From NCBI GenBank assembly GCA_005223185.1, contig NJBN01000004.1:186001-250000 (forward strand): DNA of 64,000 nucleotides. The letters run 5' to 3'. A program made the position numbers and the translations under genes. A model generated the notes under the pieces. That model was not told the DNA's origin and did no database searches. It saw nothing but the letters and a program-made list of their open reading frames with translations. This DNA is from a candidate division LCP-89 bacterium B3_LCP (GTDB lineage: Bacteria; Electryoneota; B3-LCP). Positions 25,200-34,845 of this stretch are shown here, piece by piece (position 1 is the stretch's first letter; each line of letters opens with the position of its first letter).

Positions 25200-28100
25200 A
25201 TGAAAACGAGAAGCTTTGTATTGGGATTAATCTTCATACTGCCTTTATTAGCAGCAGCAGAAAATATATCATCTAACGCGAACTGGGTGGGGACGACGCC
25301 TGTCGTCGAAGGAACCACCTGGTCATGTCAGATATTAAGTAGTGATGCATCAGGGACGCGGTTGTTACTGGAATGCCCCGGGTTCTACATGCAGACTGTA
25401 CAGCAGAATGGGGCTGAACGCACCGGGGTATTTCTACCGGATGCTGGGGTATCTACAGTATCAGGAATGCCCAGTCTGCCTGCTATCGGTCAGTTACTGG
25501 CTATTCCGGATGACCGCCAGCCGGAGGTTATCATCCATGAAGTGGCTTACCAACGTTTTCAATGCGCTGATCTGGTTTTAAACAGTTCGCCAGATGGCAG
25601 CTTTAGTGATTTCGCTGACTTTGCGGATTCCGGTGGGTTGTACCCCGACCAATGGGCAGCAGTGCAGGAACCAGGCATAATGAAGGATTACCGCGTAGTG
25701 CCTCTGAATCTCTACCCGGTGAGGTATGATTTTAAGCAGAAGGAGCTGATGCTTGCCACCCGCTTAGAAGTTGAAGTGCGCACCGTAAGCGCTTCCAATG
25801 TGAACGTCAAGACACACCATAAGCGCGTTTCGGAAGCTTTCGAGCAGCTCTATCAAAGCACTTTGGAAAATCGCAGCAGCTTTAATACAGCGGCTCCTCT
25901 GGTGAGTGAAGGTCCGCGCGGAGGATACGTCATCATCATTGAAGATGACTTCTTAGCCAATCTCTTCCTGCAGAGTTTCGCCCTATGGAAGGAACAGTTG
26001 GGTTACCAGGTCTCCATCATTCCGCTATCACAAGCGGGCAGCACCACCGATGAGATTAAAGAAACCATCATGTCAGAGTACTATGGCGGCAATGTGCCAC
26101 TGGACTACATCCTTCTGATAGGCGACGTTACCGGCGCGCTGACCATACCAGCATTCACCATTATTAAACCGACTGGCGGTGAACAGGACGTTACCGATCA
26201 TCCTTACACCTGCTTAGAAGGAAATGACTATTTCCCGGACGTGATGATAGGGCGTCTCTCAGTTTCTGATGACTTCGAACTCGCTACGGCATTAAAGAAG
26301 AATATAGATTACCAACAGAATCCCTACATATCAGAGCCGGATTGGTTTGAACATGCGTTGGTAGTTGCCGGTAACTATACGGATACAGGTATCGCTCCGA
26401 TAACGCCCGTGTGGACGAGTATATGGCTTCAAGAAAAACTCCTTGAGCATGGTTATACTCAGGTAGATACTATTCTCTATTGGGGTGAAACTAATCCGGG
26501 GTGGTGGGGTCCTTATCCCGGAACCGATTTAATTGCTGCTTCTATTAACGACGGCGTGAGCTTAGTGGCATACAGGGGCTGGGCTGATGAGAGCGGCTGG
26601 CAATTTCCCGTGTTCTATGTCGAAGACGTAAACGCCCTTACGAATGGCAGTAAATTGCCGGTGGTGGTAAGTATAGTCTGCGAAACCGGCAATTTCGGAG
26701 ACATAGTTGATCCCTGTTTCGGTGAAGCCTGGGTTAGATGCGGATCGCCGAACAGCCCTCAAGGCGGAGTGGCTTTCTTCGGACCTTCCGATCTGCATAC
26801 CAACACCAAATGGAATAATGCCATGTATGCGGGATTCTTTGAAGGGATGCTGGAGGAGAACCTCTATCGCATCGGTCAGGCGGGCACCAGAGCCAAGTTT
26901 GAACTGTATTACGGCTTTCCAGATAATACCGGCGTGGGTGATTTCGCTGAATTCTACTTCCACGTTTATAACGTTTTAGGCGATCCTGAACTGCCCATGT
27001 GGTGGGACGTGCCGGCCGATATTTCCGTTGACGTCCCCGCGGAAATTCAACCGGGACAGCAGGTGATAACAGCAACCGTGACCAACGCCAACGGCGGACC
27101 CTTGGGCGGCGCTTACGTGGCTTTCTACAAGGAAGGTGAAGTATTGGCGGGAGGCGTCGCTTTCGGTGATGGCACCGTATCGGTTGAAATAGAACCGCTG
27201 ACGGAGGGCGAAGTAACAGTTACCGCATCCAAGCAGAACTGCAAACCGAAACAGGTCACCATCAGCGTTCAGATCGGTGATTTTCCCGTTGGCATTGCCG
27301 AAGTTACCGTGGCTGGTGATGGCATCGCTTCGGCTGGTGAGACGATTGATTTATACGTGACATTAAGCAATTACGGCACGACTTCAGTTACAGGGGTCGA
27401 GGCTAATCTCTCAGCAGCAGATCCTAATGTAACCGTGCTCACGGCATACGACCCGGTGGGAACGATCTATTCTTCCGGGGAAGAGGATGCTCTGTTTGAA
27501 GTAGAAGTGGATAACACCTGCCCTGAAGGACATTTGGTTGAATTTACGCTGGATCTGAACGATGGAGCGGCACACAACAGTGAGATCAAGTTTCTGCTAT
27601 CAATAGGTGGGTTGCAGTTCATCCCGGGCGGTTACACTATCGAGAGTGGGAGTTTAGAACCGGGGAATACTGCCAATCTTTTAGTGTCGATAAACAACGC
27701 CGGAACGCTAACTGCGCAAGGTATATCAGGAACTTTATCCTGTGCGGATGGCGCTGTAACAGTGACCACTTCTCAGGCGGATTTCCCGCTACTGCTTCCC
27801 GGGGCTACTGGAACCAGCAGTACTCCCTTTGTCGTTGAGGTGGACCCTACGGCGGCAGTGGGCAGACAGGTGATCTTCGATCTGGAAATTAGCACTTTAT
27901 CTGGATACACAGCATCTATAAGTTTCCCTGCTCAGCTTGGGGAACTTTCGAGCAGTGATCCTTTAGGACCTGATTCCTACGGATACTATGCTTATGATGA
28001 TACGGACGTCAACTACGATGAAGCGCCTGTTTTTGATTGGGTGGAACTCGATCCGGATTACGGTGGGTCGTACGATGACCATTTTTCCATGGGTGATGAC

Positions 28101-28964
28101 GTTTCGGAAACAATCGAGCTGCCCTTTGAATTCAGTTACTACGGCAACAGTTACGACAGCTTGACGGTATGTTCCAACGGCTGGGTGTCTATGGGCACGA
28201 CCTGGATGGCGAACTTCCGCAACTGGAACCTGCCATCAGCTCTGGGGCCTGGGGCGCTTATTGCCGCTTTCTGGGACGACCTCAAGGCTGATACAACCGG
28301 TGGGGATAGCGCTATCAACGTCTATACGTGGTATGATAATGCAGAAGACCGCTTCATCGTGGAATGGAGCCATAGCGTCAACCGCTATCACTATGAAGAT
28401 CCGGCGCTCTGGGAGGAGGAGACTTTCGAGATCATACTCTACGATCCATCAGCTTATCCAACTTCTTCCAACGATGGTGAGATACTGTTCCAGTATTTGG
28501 TGGTGAACGACGTGGATGAGAACAACAACTTTGCCACCGTGGGGATCGAAGATGAGGGACATAATCGAGGTTTACAGTACGCTTATTCTAATGAATACCC
28601 TTCATCATCAGCAGTGCTGGAAGATGGTCGTGCCATTAAGATCACTACAAGTCCACCAGATCAGTTCGGGGATGTGCCTGACGGCGCTGGCGGTGAGATC
28701 GATGAAGCAAAGTTCTTCGCTCCGTCACCGAACCCGGCGAATCCTTCTACCTCACTGCGCTTTGTCATTCCTCATGATGGTTATATATCGATGATACTGT
28801 ACAACGCCATGGGGCAGCGTGTGGCCACTCTCTTCGATGGCGATATGGCTGCAGGGATGCATAGACTTGACGTAGATGGAACTTCCCTGGCGTCTGGAAT
28901 TTACTTTGCAGTGCTGCGCTTTGAAGATGTGCTGCTGAACCAGAAAGTACTGATCCTGAAATAA
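25200..28964 (+). CDS. Secreted C25-family (gingipain-like) cysteine peptidase with sorting domain
   Basis: A 1254-residue exported protein with a signal peptide (1-20), a propeptide-like region to about 220, and a C25 catalytic core (about 235-600, with VIIIEDDFLANLF, DYILLIGDV and FPDVMIGRLSV). The nucleophile region is SIVCETGNFGD near residue 490. Where gingipains have the GHGS histidine, this protein reads YRGWADESGW (near 455), so the catalytic histidine is not in its usual place. Three CARDB/Ig-like modules (about 610-930), a beta-sandwich (about 950-1150) and a sorting domain (PSPNPANPSTS ... LASGIYFAVL) follow. C25 enzymes include the type IX sortase PorU and secreted proteases; this one carries its own sorting signal. 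Confidence 0.85.
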   Translation: MKTRSFVLGLIFILPLLAAAENISSNANWVGTTPVVEGTTWSCQILSSDASGTRLLLECPGFYMQTVQQNGAERTGVFLPDAGVSTVSGMPSLPAIGQLLAIPDDRQPEVIIHEVAYQRFQCADLVLNSSPDGSFSDFADFADSGGLYPDQWAAVQEPGIMKDYRVVPLNLYPVRYDFKQKELMLATRLEVEVRTVSASNVNVKTHHKRVSEAFEQLYQSTLENRSSFNTAAPLVSEGPRGGYVIIIEDDFLANLFLQSFALWKEQLGYQVSIIPLSQAGSTTDEIKETIMSEYYGGNVPLDYILLIGDVTGALTIPAFTIIKPTGGEQDVTDHPYTCLEGNDYFPDVMIGRLSVSDDFELATALKKNIDYQQNPYISEPDWFEHALVVAGNYTDTGIAPITPVWTSIWLQEKLLEHGYTQVDTILYWGETNPGWWGPYPGTDLIAASINDGVSLVAYRGWADESGWQFPVFYVEDVNALTNGSKLPVVVSIVCETGNFGDIVDPCFGEAWVRCGSPNSPQGGVAFFGPSDLHTNTKWNNAMYAGFFEGMLEENLYRIGQAGTRAKFELYYGFPDNTGVGDFAEFYFHVYNVLGDPELPMWWDVPADISVDVPAEIQPGQQVITATVTNANGGPLGGAYVAFYKEGEVLAGGVAFGDGTVSVEIEPLTEGEVTVTASKQNCKPKQVTISVQIGDFPVGIAEVTVAGDGIASAGETIDLYVTLSNYGTTSVTGVEANLSAADPNVTVLTAYDPVGTIYSSGEEDALFEVEVDNTCPEGHLVEFTLDLNDGAAHNSEIKFLLSIGGLQFIPGGYTIESGSLEPGNTANLLVSINNAGTLTAQGISGTLSCADGAVTVTTSQADFPLLLPGATGTSSTPFVVEVDPTAAVGRQVIFDLEISTLSGYTASISFPAQLGELSSSDPLGPDSYGYYAYDDTDVNYDEAPVFDWVELDPDYGGSYDDHFSMGDDVSETIELPFEFSYYGNSYDSLTVCSNGWVSMGTTWMANFRNWNLPSALGPGALIAAFWDDLKADTTGGDSAINVYTWYDNAEDRFIVEWSHSVNRYHYEDPALWEEETFEIILYDPSAYPTSSNDGEILFQYLVVNDVDENNNFATVGIEDEGHNRGLQYAYSNEYPSSSAVLEDGRAIKITTSPPDQFGDVPDGAGGEIDEAKFFAPSPNPANPSTSLRFVIPHDGYISMILYNAMGQRVATLFDGDMAAGMHRLDVDGTSLASGIYFAVLRFEDVLLNQKVLILK

Positions 28965-28990
28965 TATTATCAAGATTAAGATCGAAAAAC

Positions 28991-29827
28991 ATGAATAGAG
29001 CTCGTTCATATTCCATCGGTTTCGGGAGTCCCTGGACACCTGCCGTTAAAGCGTTAATAATAATCAACGGTGCTGTTTACATAGCGCAGGAATTTTTGGG
29101 ATTTCCTTCCATTCGCATCTTCGGTCTGGTTCCCTATGATGTATTGCACAAGGGTGCTTTCTGGCAGTTAGCCACCTACATGTTTCTGCACGGCGGATTC
29201 ATGCACGTCGCCTTCAACATGTTCGCATTGTGGATGTTCGGATCGCAGTTGGAACGAGTTTGGGGAACGCGTCAGTTCGTTAAGTATTACTTCATCACAG
29301 GGATCGGCGCCGGGCTAATTAACGTGGCTTTCAGTTCGGGATCCCTCATCCCCACTATCGGCGCATCAGGCGCGATCTTCGGTCTGCTCTTAGCATACGG
29401 GGTACTCTTCCCCAATAACACCATCCTCCTGTATTTCTTCATACCCATGAAGGCGAAGTATTTCGTGCTTCTGTTCGCGGTTCTGGAATTCTTGATGGCG
29501 CGTTCTTATACTGCAGACGGCGTGGCGCACTTCGCGCATTTGGGCGGTATGGCAGTGGGACTTTTATACTTGAAGGGCCGTCCGCTTTTAAGAAGGATGA
29601 AGGGGCAGGCTGCTGAGAAACGGCACGAACATAAGGAGGCTATTCAGGTTAAATTCGATGCGCAGAAGCTGGCTGATATACAATCCATACGGTCTGAAGT
29701 GGATTATCTCTTAGGGCGCGTCAGCCGCGTAGGGTATGATAACCTGACCGAAGAGGAGAGAAAGCGTTTGGAAGAAGCCAGCCAACTGCTCCGCCAATAC
29801 ACTGAAGATAAGGAAGACCTAAACTAA
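28991..29827 (+). CDS. Rhomboid-family intramembrane serine protease
   Basis: A 278-residue inner-membrane protease with six helices. The catalytic serine is S126 in GASGAIFG and the histidine is H183 in HFAHLGG. H72 and N76 in FMHVAFNMFALW form the oxyanion side. The last 75 residues are a charged, coiled tail (EKRHEHKEAIQVKF onward). Rhomboids cut helices of membrane proteins within the bilayer; the substrate here is unknown. It starts 26 bp after the C25 gene on the same strand. Confidence 0.92.
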   Translation: MNRARSYSIGFGSPWTPAVKALIIINGAVYIAQEFLGFPSIRIFGLVPYDVLHKGAFWQLATYMFLHGGFMHVAFNMFALWMFGSQLERVWGTRQFVKYYFITGIGAGLINVAFSSGSLIPTIGASGAIFGLLLAYGVLFPNNTILLYFFIPMKAKYFVLLFAVLEFLMARSYTADGVAHFAHLGGMAVGLLYLKGRPLLRRMKGQAAEKRHEHKEAIQVKFDAQKLADIQSIRSEVDYLLGRVSRVGYDNLTEEERKRLEEASQLLRQYTEDKEDLN

Positions 29828-29887
29828 CTTTTTTCCTGCCTCAACCACTTCACTGTAACATTACATTAAAAAGAACGTCTAATAACT

Positions 29888-30733
29888 ATGCTAAAGCTCT
29901 CGAATGTCCACAAATCGTTTAATGGTACCGTAGCGGTTGATGATTGTACCATCACGATTCAAAGCGGTGAAGTCTTCGGGTTATTGGGTCCCAATGGAGC
30001 GGGAAAGACGACTACCGTCAATTTAGCCATTGGTCTCCTGAAACCGGATCAGGGATCAGTGTATATCGGTGAGGACGGTTCCCCTGCACAACCAAATATC
30101 AGGAAGAAAATAGGCGTTGCCCCACAAGCATTATCACTCTACGAAGAATTAACCGGCACGGAAAACCTCATCTTTTTCGGGAAACTGCAGGGGTTAAGCG
30201 GTAAACATCTGCATGAACGAGTCGAGTGGGCGTTGGATTTCGTCTCCCTGAAAACCCGGGGAAAAGATCTGGTGAAGGAGTATTCCGGCGGGATGAAAAG
30301 GCGGCTTAATCTGGCTATCGCCATCGTTCATGATCCACCTCTGCTACTGCTTGATGAACCCACAGTGGGCGTCGATCCTCAGTCGAGAAATGCAATTTTT
30401 GACAACATTCTGGCGTTACGTGCGGAAGGGCGGTCGATCCTCTTTACCACGCACTACATGGAAGAAGCCCAGCGTTTATGCGACCGCGTGGGCATCATGG
30501 ATCAGGGCAAGATGCTGGCGCTCGACAGCGTGGACAACTTGATAAAAGCTCACGGTGGAAAGGATTTAGTGATAGCCGAAACTGCAACAGAGGAGCTGAA
30601 GATCGAAACTGATGACCCTATCGCGGAGCTGGAGAGATTGAAGAAAAACACCGATTTGCATAGGTTCCGTGTGGAACGCCCCAATTTAGAAAGTGTATTT
30701 TTGAACCTCACCGGCAGACAATTGAGAGACTGA
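29888..30733 (+). CDS. ABC transporter ATP-binding protein (ABC-2 exporter)
   Basis: A 281-residue ATPase with Walker A GPNGAGKTT (35-43), signature YSGGMKRR, Walker B LLLLDEPT and the H-loop TTHYME. Class resembles drug and multidrug ABC-2 exporters (NatA/CcmA-like). Its stop shares one base with the start of the permease gene, so they are one unit. Confidence 0.93.
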   Translation: MLKLSNVHKSFNGTVAVDDCTITIQSGEVFGLLGPNGAGKTTTVNLAIGLLKPDQGSVYIGEDGSPAQPNIRKKIGVAPQALSLYEELTGTENLIFFGKLQGLSGKHLHERVEWALDFVSLKTRGKDLVKEYSGGMKRRLNLAIAIVHDPPLLLLDEPTVGVDPQSRNAIFDNILALRAEGRSILFTTHYMEEAQRLCDRVGIMDQGKMLALDSVDNLIKAHGGKDLVIAETATEELKIETDDPIAELERLKKNTDLHRFRVERPNLESVFLNLTGRQLRD

Positions 30734-32037
30734 TGAAAGAAGTTATCGCTTTAGCTAAGAAAGATTTTAAACTCTTGATGCGGGACAAAACCGGCTTCTT
30801 CTTCGTGCTGTTTTTTCCACTTATATTCGCCTTGTTCTTCGGACTTATATTTTCCGGAAGTGGAGGCGGTAGTTCGGGAGCCATCCCGATTGTGCTTGTT
30901 GACCTGGACAGCACTGAGGCATCGCAGGATTTTGCTGGATTGATAGAGGATACCAAAGGCTTAAAGGTGGAGAGGACTGATCTCGTACAGGCTCGTTCTC
31001 TGGTTCAGCGGGGGAAGCGTTCCGCCTACCTGGTGCTGCCTGAAGGTTTCGGTGAAACCAGTTCCAACCTCTTTTGGGGAGAACCGACTCACCTGGAGAT
31101 AGGCGTTGACCCAGCCAGAAAAGCTGAAACCGCCATGTTAGAAGGGATGCTCACCGGTCTGTTCATGGAAAATATGATGAAAGGTCTGACGGATCCGCAG
31201 GGGATGAGCGACCGCATTAAGGGCTGGCGGTCGCAGATTGAATCTGCGCCGGATTCAACTCAGGAAGAATTAGGCTTTATGGATAAATTCTTCGTTGAAC
31301 TTGATACTTTCATGCATGAACTAGAGACTGCCGAAACCGATACGGCAGTTCTATCCGATTCTGCTGCAGCATCTGAAGCATCCGGTTGGCAGCCGCTGTC
31401 CTTTGAGAAAACCGATATTTCCATCAAAAGAGACGGTCCTAAAAATCCCTTTGAAATAACTTTTCCGCAGTCCATTGTCTGGGGATTAATAGGCTGCGCC
31501 GCTTCCTTCGGAATATCTTTAGTTGTAGAGAGAACCAGAGGCACGTTGATCAGATTGCGCGTTGCTCCGCTGCAGAAATGGCAGATCCTGGCGGGAAAAG
31601 CGTTGGCGTGCTTCATAACCACAATCATCGTGGCGGCAATGTTATTTCTATTTGCAGTAATAGTCTTCGGGGTGCGTCCTGATTCCTTAGCCATGTTAGC
31701 AATGGCAGTTATTTCGGCAGGCATCTGTTTTGCAGGAATAATGATGCTCCTGGCAGTGTTGGGTAAAACAGAGGCTTCAGCCGGTGGGATCGGCTGGGCG
31801 GTGTTGTTGATCATGGCGATGACCGGAGGAGGTATGATTCCAGTTTTTTTCATGCCTTCCTGGATGCAGACTCTGGGATCCTTGAGTCCCGTCAAGTGGG
31901 CTATCCTGGCTTTGGAAGGCGCAGTATGGCGGGGATTTACCTTTGATCTGATGCTGCTGCATTGCGGGATACTGGTTTTAATCGGTCTGGTCTGTTTCAC
32001 CATTGGAGCGAAAGTCTTCAACTGGACAGCAGAATGA
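30733..32037 (+). CDS. ABC-2 type permease
   Basis: A 434-residue membrane subunit. One N-terminal helix (about 22-42) is followed by a large extracytoplasmic region (about 45-240, with an unusual acidic Ala/Ser/Thr stretch near 200) and five or six C-terminal helices (about 255-430). This is the usual ABC2_membrane layout. With the ATPase before it, it forms an exporter of unknown substrate. It overlaps the radical SAM gene start by ATGA. Confidence 0.9.
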   Translation: MKEVIALAKKDFKLLMRDKTGFFFVLFFPLIFALFFGLIFSGSGGGSSGAIPIVLVDLDSTEASQDFAGLIEDTKGLKVERTDLVQARSLVQRGKRSAYLVLPEGFGETSSNLFWGEPTHLEIGVDPARKAETAMLEGMLTGLFMENMMKGLTDPQGMSDRIKGWRSQIESAPDSTQEELGFMDKFFVELDTFMHELETAETDTAVLSDSAAASEASGWQPLSFEKTDISIKRDGPKNPFEITFPQSIVWGLIGCAASFGISLVVERTRGTLIRLRVAPLQKWQILAGKALACFITTIIVAAMLFLFAVIVFGVRPDSLAMLAMAVISAGICFAGIMMLLAVLGKTEASAGGIGWAVLLIMAMTGGGMIPVFFMPSWMQTLGSLSPVKWAILALEGAVWRGFTFDLMLLHCGILVLIGLVCFTIGAKVFNWTAE

Positions 32038-32882
32038 TGGACAGTTTTTCCAGCCAATATGAAAACTGTCTGTTGTGTGGGCATCAGTGCGGTGTTAACC
32101 GTCTTGTTGATGAGCAGGGGGTTTGCGGCTTGAGTGCGGAACTGCTGGTGTCATCGGTCGGTCCTCATTTTGGCGAAGAACCTGAATTGGTCGGGTACCG
32201 GGGATCCGGTACCATTTTTTTTGCTGGCTGCAACCTGGATTGCCAATTCTGCCAGAACTGGGATATCAGCCATGAACGTAGAGGGTCACCCACATCCATC
32301 GAACAATTAGCTCAACATATGCTTGATCTGGAAAGGATCGGCTGCCATAACGTCAATTTTGTCACTCCCACGCCATATACGCCGTCTATTTTAGAAGCCC
32401 TGAACCTGGCTCGAGAGCGGGATTTAAGGGTTCCGGTTGTTTACAACTGCGGAGGATACGAATCGGTAGAGGTGTTAGCTTTGTGCGAGGGCAAGATCGA
32501 GATCTACATGCCGGACGCCAAGTATTCGGACGCTGAAATCGCAGAACAATTCAGCGAAGCACCAGATTACCCAGAAATTAACCAAAAGGCTTTAAAGGAA
32601 ATGCACAGGCAGGTGGGTGATCTTCAGGTGGTCAACGGTGTAGCTCAGCGGGGTTTGCTGATTCGTCACTTAGTGCTTCCCAGCTACAAGGACAACACAG
32701 AGAAGGTATTGAAATTCATCGCAACCGAGATCTCGCCTGATACATACGTGAACGTAATGGATCAGTATCGCCCTTGCTTCAGAGCGGACACTCTTACGGG
32801 GATGAATAGGGGTCTAACGACGGCGGAATATGATGACGCTGTGCAGTTCGCAAGAGAGGTCGGTCTGCATAGGGGGTTTTGA
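32034..32882 (+). CDS. Radical SAM protein, PflA-like (AmmeMemoRadiSam type)
   Basis: A 282-residue enzyme. I place the start at 32034 (ATGATGGAC overlapping the permease TGA) because the conserved sequence begins right after (ENCLLCGHQCGVNR). The radical SAM cluster motif is CNLDCQFC in FFAGCNLDCQFCQNWDIS. The PflA-like family often has unknown substrates. Shared overlap with the ABC genes shows co-expression, though a functional link is unclear. Confidence 0.88.
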   Translation: MMDSFSSQYENCLLCGHQCGVNRLVDEQGVCGLSAELLVSSVGPHFGEEPELVGYRGSGTIFFAGCNLDCQFCQNWDISHERRGSPTSIEQLAQHMLDLERIGCHNVNFVTPTPYTPSILEALNLARERDLRVPVVYNCGGYESVEVLALCEGKIEIYMPDAKYSDAEIAEQFSEAPDYPEINQKALKEMHRQVGDLQVVNGVAQRGLLIRHLVLPSYKDNTEKVLKFIATEISPDTYVNVMDQYRPCFRADTLTGMNRGLTTAEYDDAVQFAREVGLHRGF

Positions 32883-33334
32883 GGAGAGCTGTCCCAAAAG
32901 CCAGGAGATGTCATTGCTCCATTGGAGTCCCTACGGGACGAGTCCAATTTATTGTGGCGAAGCAATCTCGTAACATATTGAACATTATGAGATTGCTTCG
33001 TCATTCCGCTGATGGTCATTGCTTAATTACCTTAAGGCCATAGGATTAAAATCCTATGACTGAATTTTGCGTAAATTGGTTAAAACCAATGGTGATATTC
33101 TATGACCTCAACAGTCGCTTCAGCGACTTTACCCAAAATTTGGGCATCCGAATTTATTCGGATGACGAAGGATCAGTACTGTTGGTAAGTATTACATAAT
33201 ATGAGGAGCTGCCGCGCTACCTTCAATGTCAAGATTTTTATTCAAATGCTAATAACAGGATTCCTCGTTCCAAAGGAACCCTCCATAGGAGTCCTTCGGA
33301 CAAAATGACAATTCTGGCTTATAGGACAGCCCCA
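32883..33334. other. Gene-free stretch with repeats
   Basis: No coding region is supported. It holds one copy of a 113-125 bp dispersed repeat (32910-33022), a palindrome ATAGGATTAAAATCCTAT (33041-33058), CCCAAAATTTGGG and CATCCGAATTTATTCGGATG palindromes (about 33130-33165) and a partial GCCGCGCTACC palindrome relative (near 33210). Confidence 0.65.
32910..33022 (+). repeat. GTCATTGC dispersed repeat, copy 1 (about 113 bp)
   Basis: It begins GTCATTGCTCCATTGGAGTC, has CTACGGGACGAG, AGCAATCTC and GAGATTGCTTCGTCAT, and ends GGTCATTGC. The reverse complement of 62568-62692 matches it block for block. Its ends and inner AGCAATCTC/GAGATTGCT arms are inverted repeats. Confidence 0.8.
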
Positions 33335-34792
33335 TCAATCCACGATTATCGGCTTTTCCAACGGCTCTCTTCTTTCCTTCCCTCTCAACAATACAGCTAT
33401 CATTCCCAACCACGCCAGACCCGCTCCCACCAAGAATACCCAATGCAGTGCGATTACAAAAGCGGAAGCGGAAGCCAGTTCGTCTCCCCTGTTGTCAACC
33501 AATGGCAGGCTTTTCACGCTTGTGAAGATGACGCTGGATAGAGCCACCCCGAAGGCCATCCCCAGTGTTCTGGTCAAACCCAGCATGCCAGAAGCATTGC
33601 CTAAGCGTTCATGAGGGACTGAGCTTAACAGATCGGAATTGTTGGGTGGGTTGAACATACCTATTCCCAGACCCGTCATTAAAAGCGCGGCAACTATAAA
33701 TCCGGAGGAAGTAGCTGTGCCCAGCATAGCCAACATAACGAAGCTTATCCCTTGAATAAACAGACCGGCTACGCAGAGTCCACGCGTACCAATTTTGTCC
33801 GATAGCGCTCCGGACGTCGGCGCTACTACTGCCATAACGGATGGCACAGCCATGAGGAACAATCCTGCCTGTGCAGCCTGAAATCCGCGCAGTTGGATCA
33901 AGTAGAACGGCAGCAGGAAGGTCTGCGTAAAGAGCGAGCTGAAGGCTAAAAATCCTGCAATAGTTGCGCTACTAAAGGTCCTGTTTTGAAATATCGACAG
34001 TTCGAAGATCGGTTCAGGCGATCGTTTTTCTATAACTGTAAAGAGGATGGGAAACAGTATCGTGCCCCCTAAAAGCACTAAAATTTGCGGGGATGACCAA
34101 CCCCATTCATTACCCCGTGATAGCATCATCAGCAGGCAAAAAAGGCTGCCAGCAAGCGTAAATCCGCCGGAAATGTCGAAACCGGTCTTCTTGAAGACGG
34201 TGTCGGGCTTCAGGTTGCGAATCACCAGCCACGCCGCCAGAATACCGAAGGGTATGTTCACGAAGAAAATGTAGCGCCAGCCCAGAAAATCGGTGATTAT
34301 TCCCCCTACAGCAGGTCCAATTGATAAACCCACCGACACGGTAGTTCCCAAAATCCCCAGCGCTTTGCCTCTCTGGTTTGGTGGAAAGACCGTACCGATC
34401 AAGGCGGGACCCACTGACACTATCAGTGCTGCTCCGATTCCCTGCAAGACGCGATAGGCTATTAGCACTTCCACGGAATCTGCAAAACCACAGAGGGCTG
34501 ATGAAGCGGTGAAAATTATAATGCCGAATTGGTAGATGCGGCGTCTTCCGTAAAGGTCACCTAACCGTCCCGATATCATCAAGAGGGCAGTTACTGCCAG
34601 GAGATATGCCTGCACAACCCAGTCAACTACACCGATGTCGGCGTTTAATTCAGCGGATATTACCGGCAGAGAGACGTTGATCACACTCGAATTGAGGGTG
34701 GCGGCAATTGAGACTAAAGCTAACGGCAGGAGGGCGCGTATGCGCTCTTCGGGTGGATAAAAAGGGGAAGAATCAGTGGGTGATAAAGACAT
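33335..34792 (-). CDS. MFS drug exporter, DHA2 (14-helix) type
   Basis: A 485-residue inner-membrane antiporter with about 14 hydrophobic helices. Family markers are the loop 2-3 motif GRLGDLYGRRRIY and motif C-like SIGPAVGGIITDFLGWRYIF, which mark proton-driven EmrB/QacA-type exporters. The substrate cannot be predicted. It lies 53 bp downstream of ychF on the same strand. Confidence 0.88.
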   Translation of the reverse strand: MSLSPTDSSPFYPPEERIRALLPLALVSIAATLNSSVINVSLPVISAELNADIGVVDWVVQAYLLAVTALLMISGRLGDLYGRRRIYQFGIIIFTASSALCGFADSVEVLIAYRVLQGIGAALIVSVGPALIGTVFPPNQRGKALGILGTTVSVGLSIGPAVGGIITDFLGWRYIFFVNIPFGILAAWLVIRNLKPDTVFKKTGFDISGGFTLAGSLFCLLMMLSRGNEWGWSSPQILVLLGGTILFPILFTVIEKRSPEPIFELSIFQNRTFSSATIAGFLAFSSLFTQTFLLPFYLIQLRGFQAAQAGLFLMAVPSVMAVVAPTSGALSDKIGTRGLCVAGLFIQGISFVMLAMLGTATSSGFIVAALLMTGLGIGMFNPPNNSDLLSSVPHERLGNASGMLGLTRTLGMAFGVALSSVIFTSVKSLPLVDNRGDELASASAFVIALHWVFLVGAGLAWLGMIAVLLRGKERREPLEKPIIVD

Positions 34793-34845
34793 ATTTATAA
34801 TTAGAACCTGATCCCATTGCAGTTTGAAATCTATAGAATATTGTG

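Noticed and set aside
24992-25318. N-terminal extension of the arabinokinase-like protein
   Set aside because: The extra codons lie in the promoter and signal-peptide region of the divergent C25 gene and do not resemble the family, which starts at MKIAIYTTAHGFGH.
31962-32033. Earlier start for the radical SAM gene
   Set aside because: It would overlap the ABC permease by 76 bp with no conserved residues; the ATGA overlap at 32034 is the usual arrangement.
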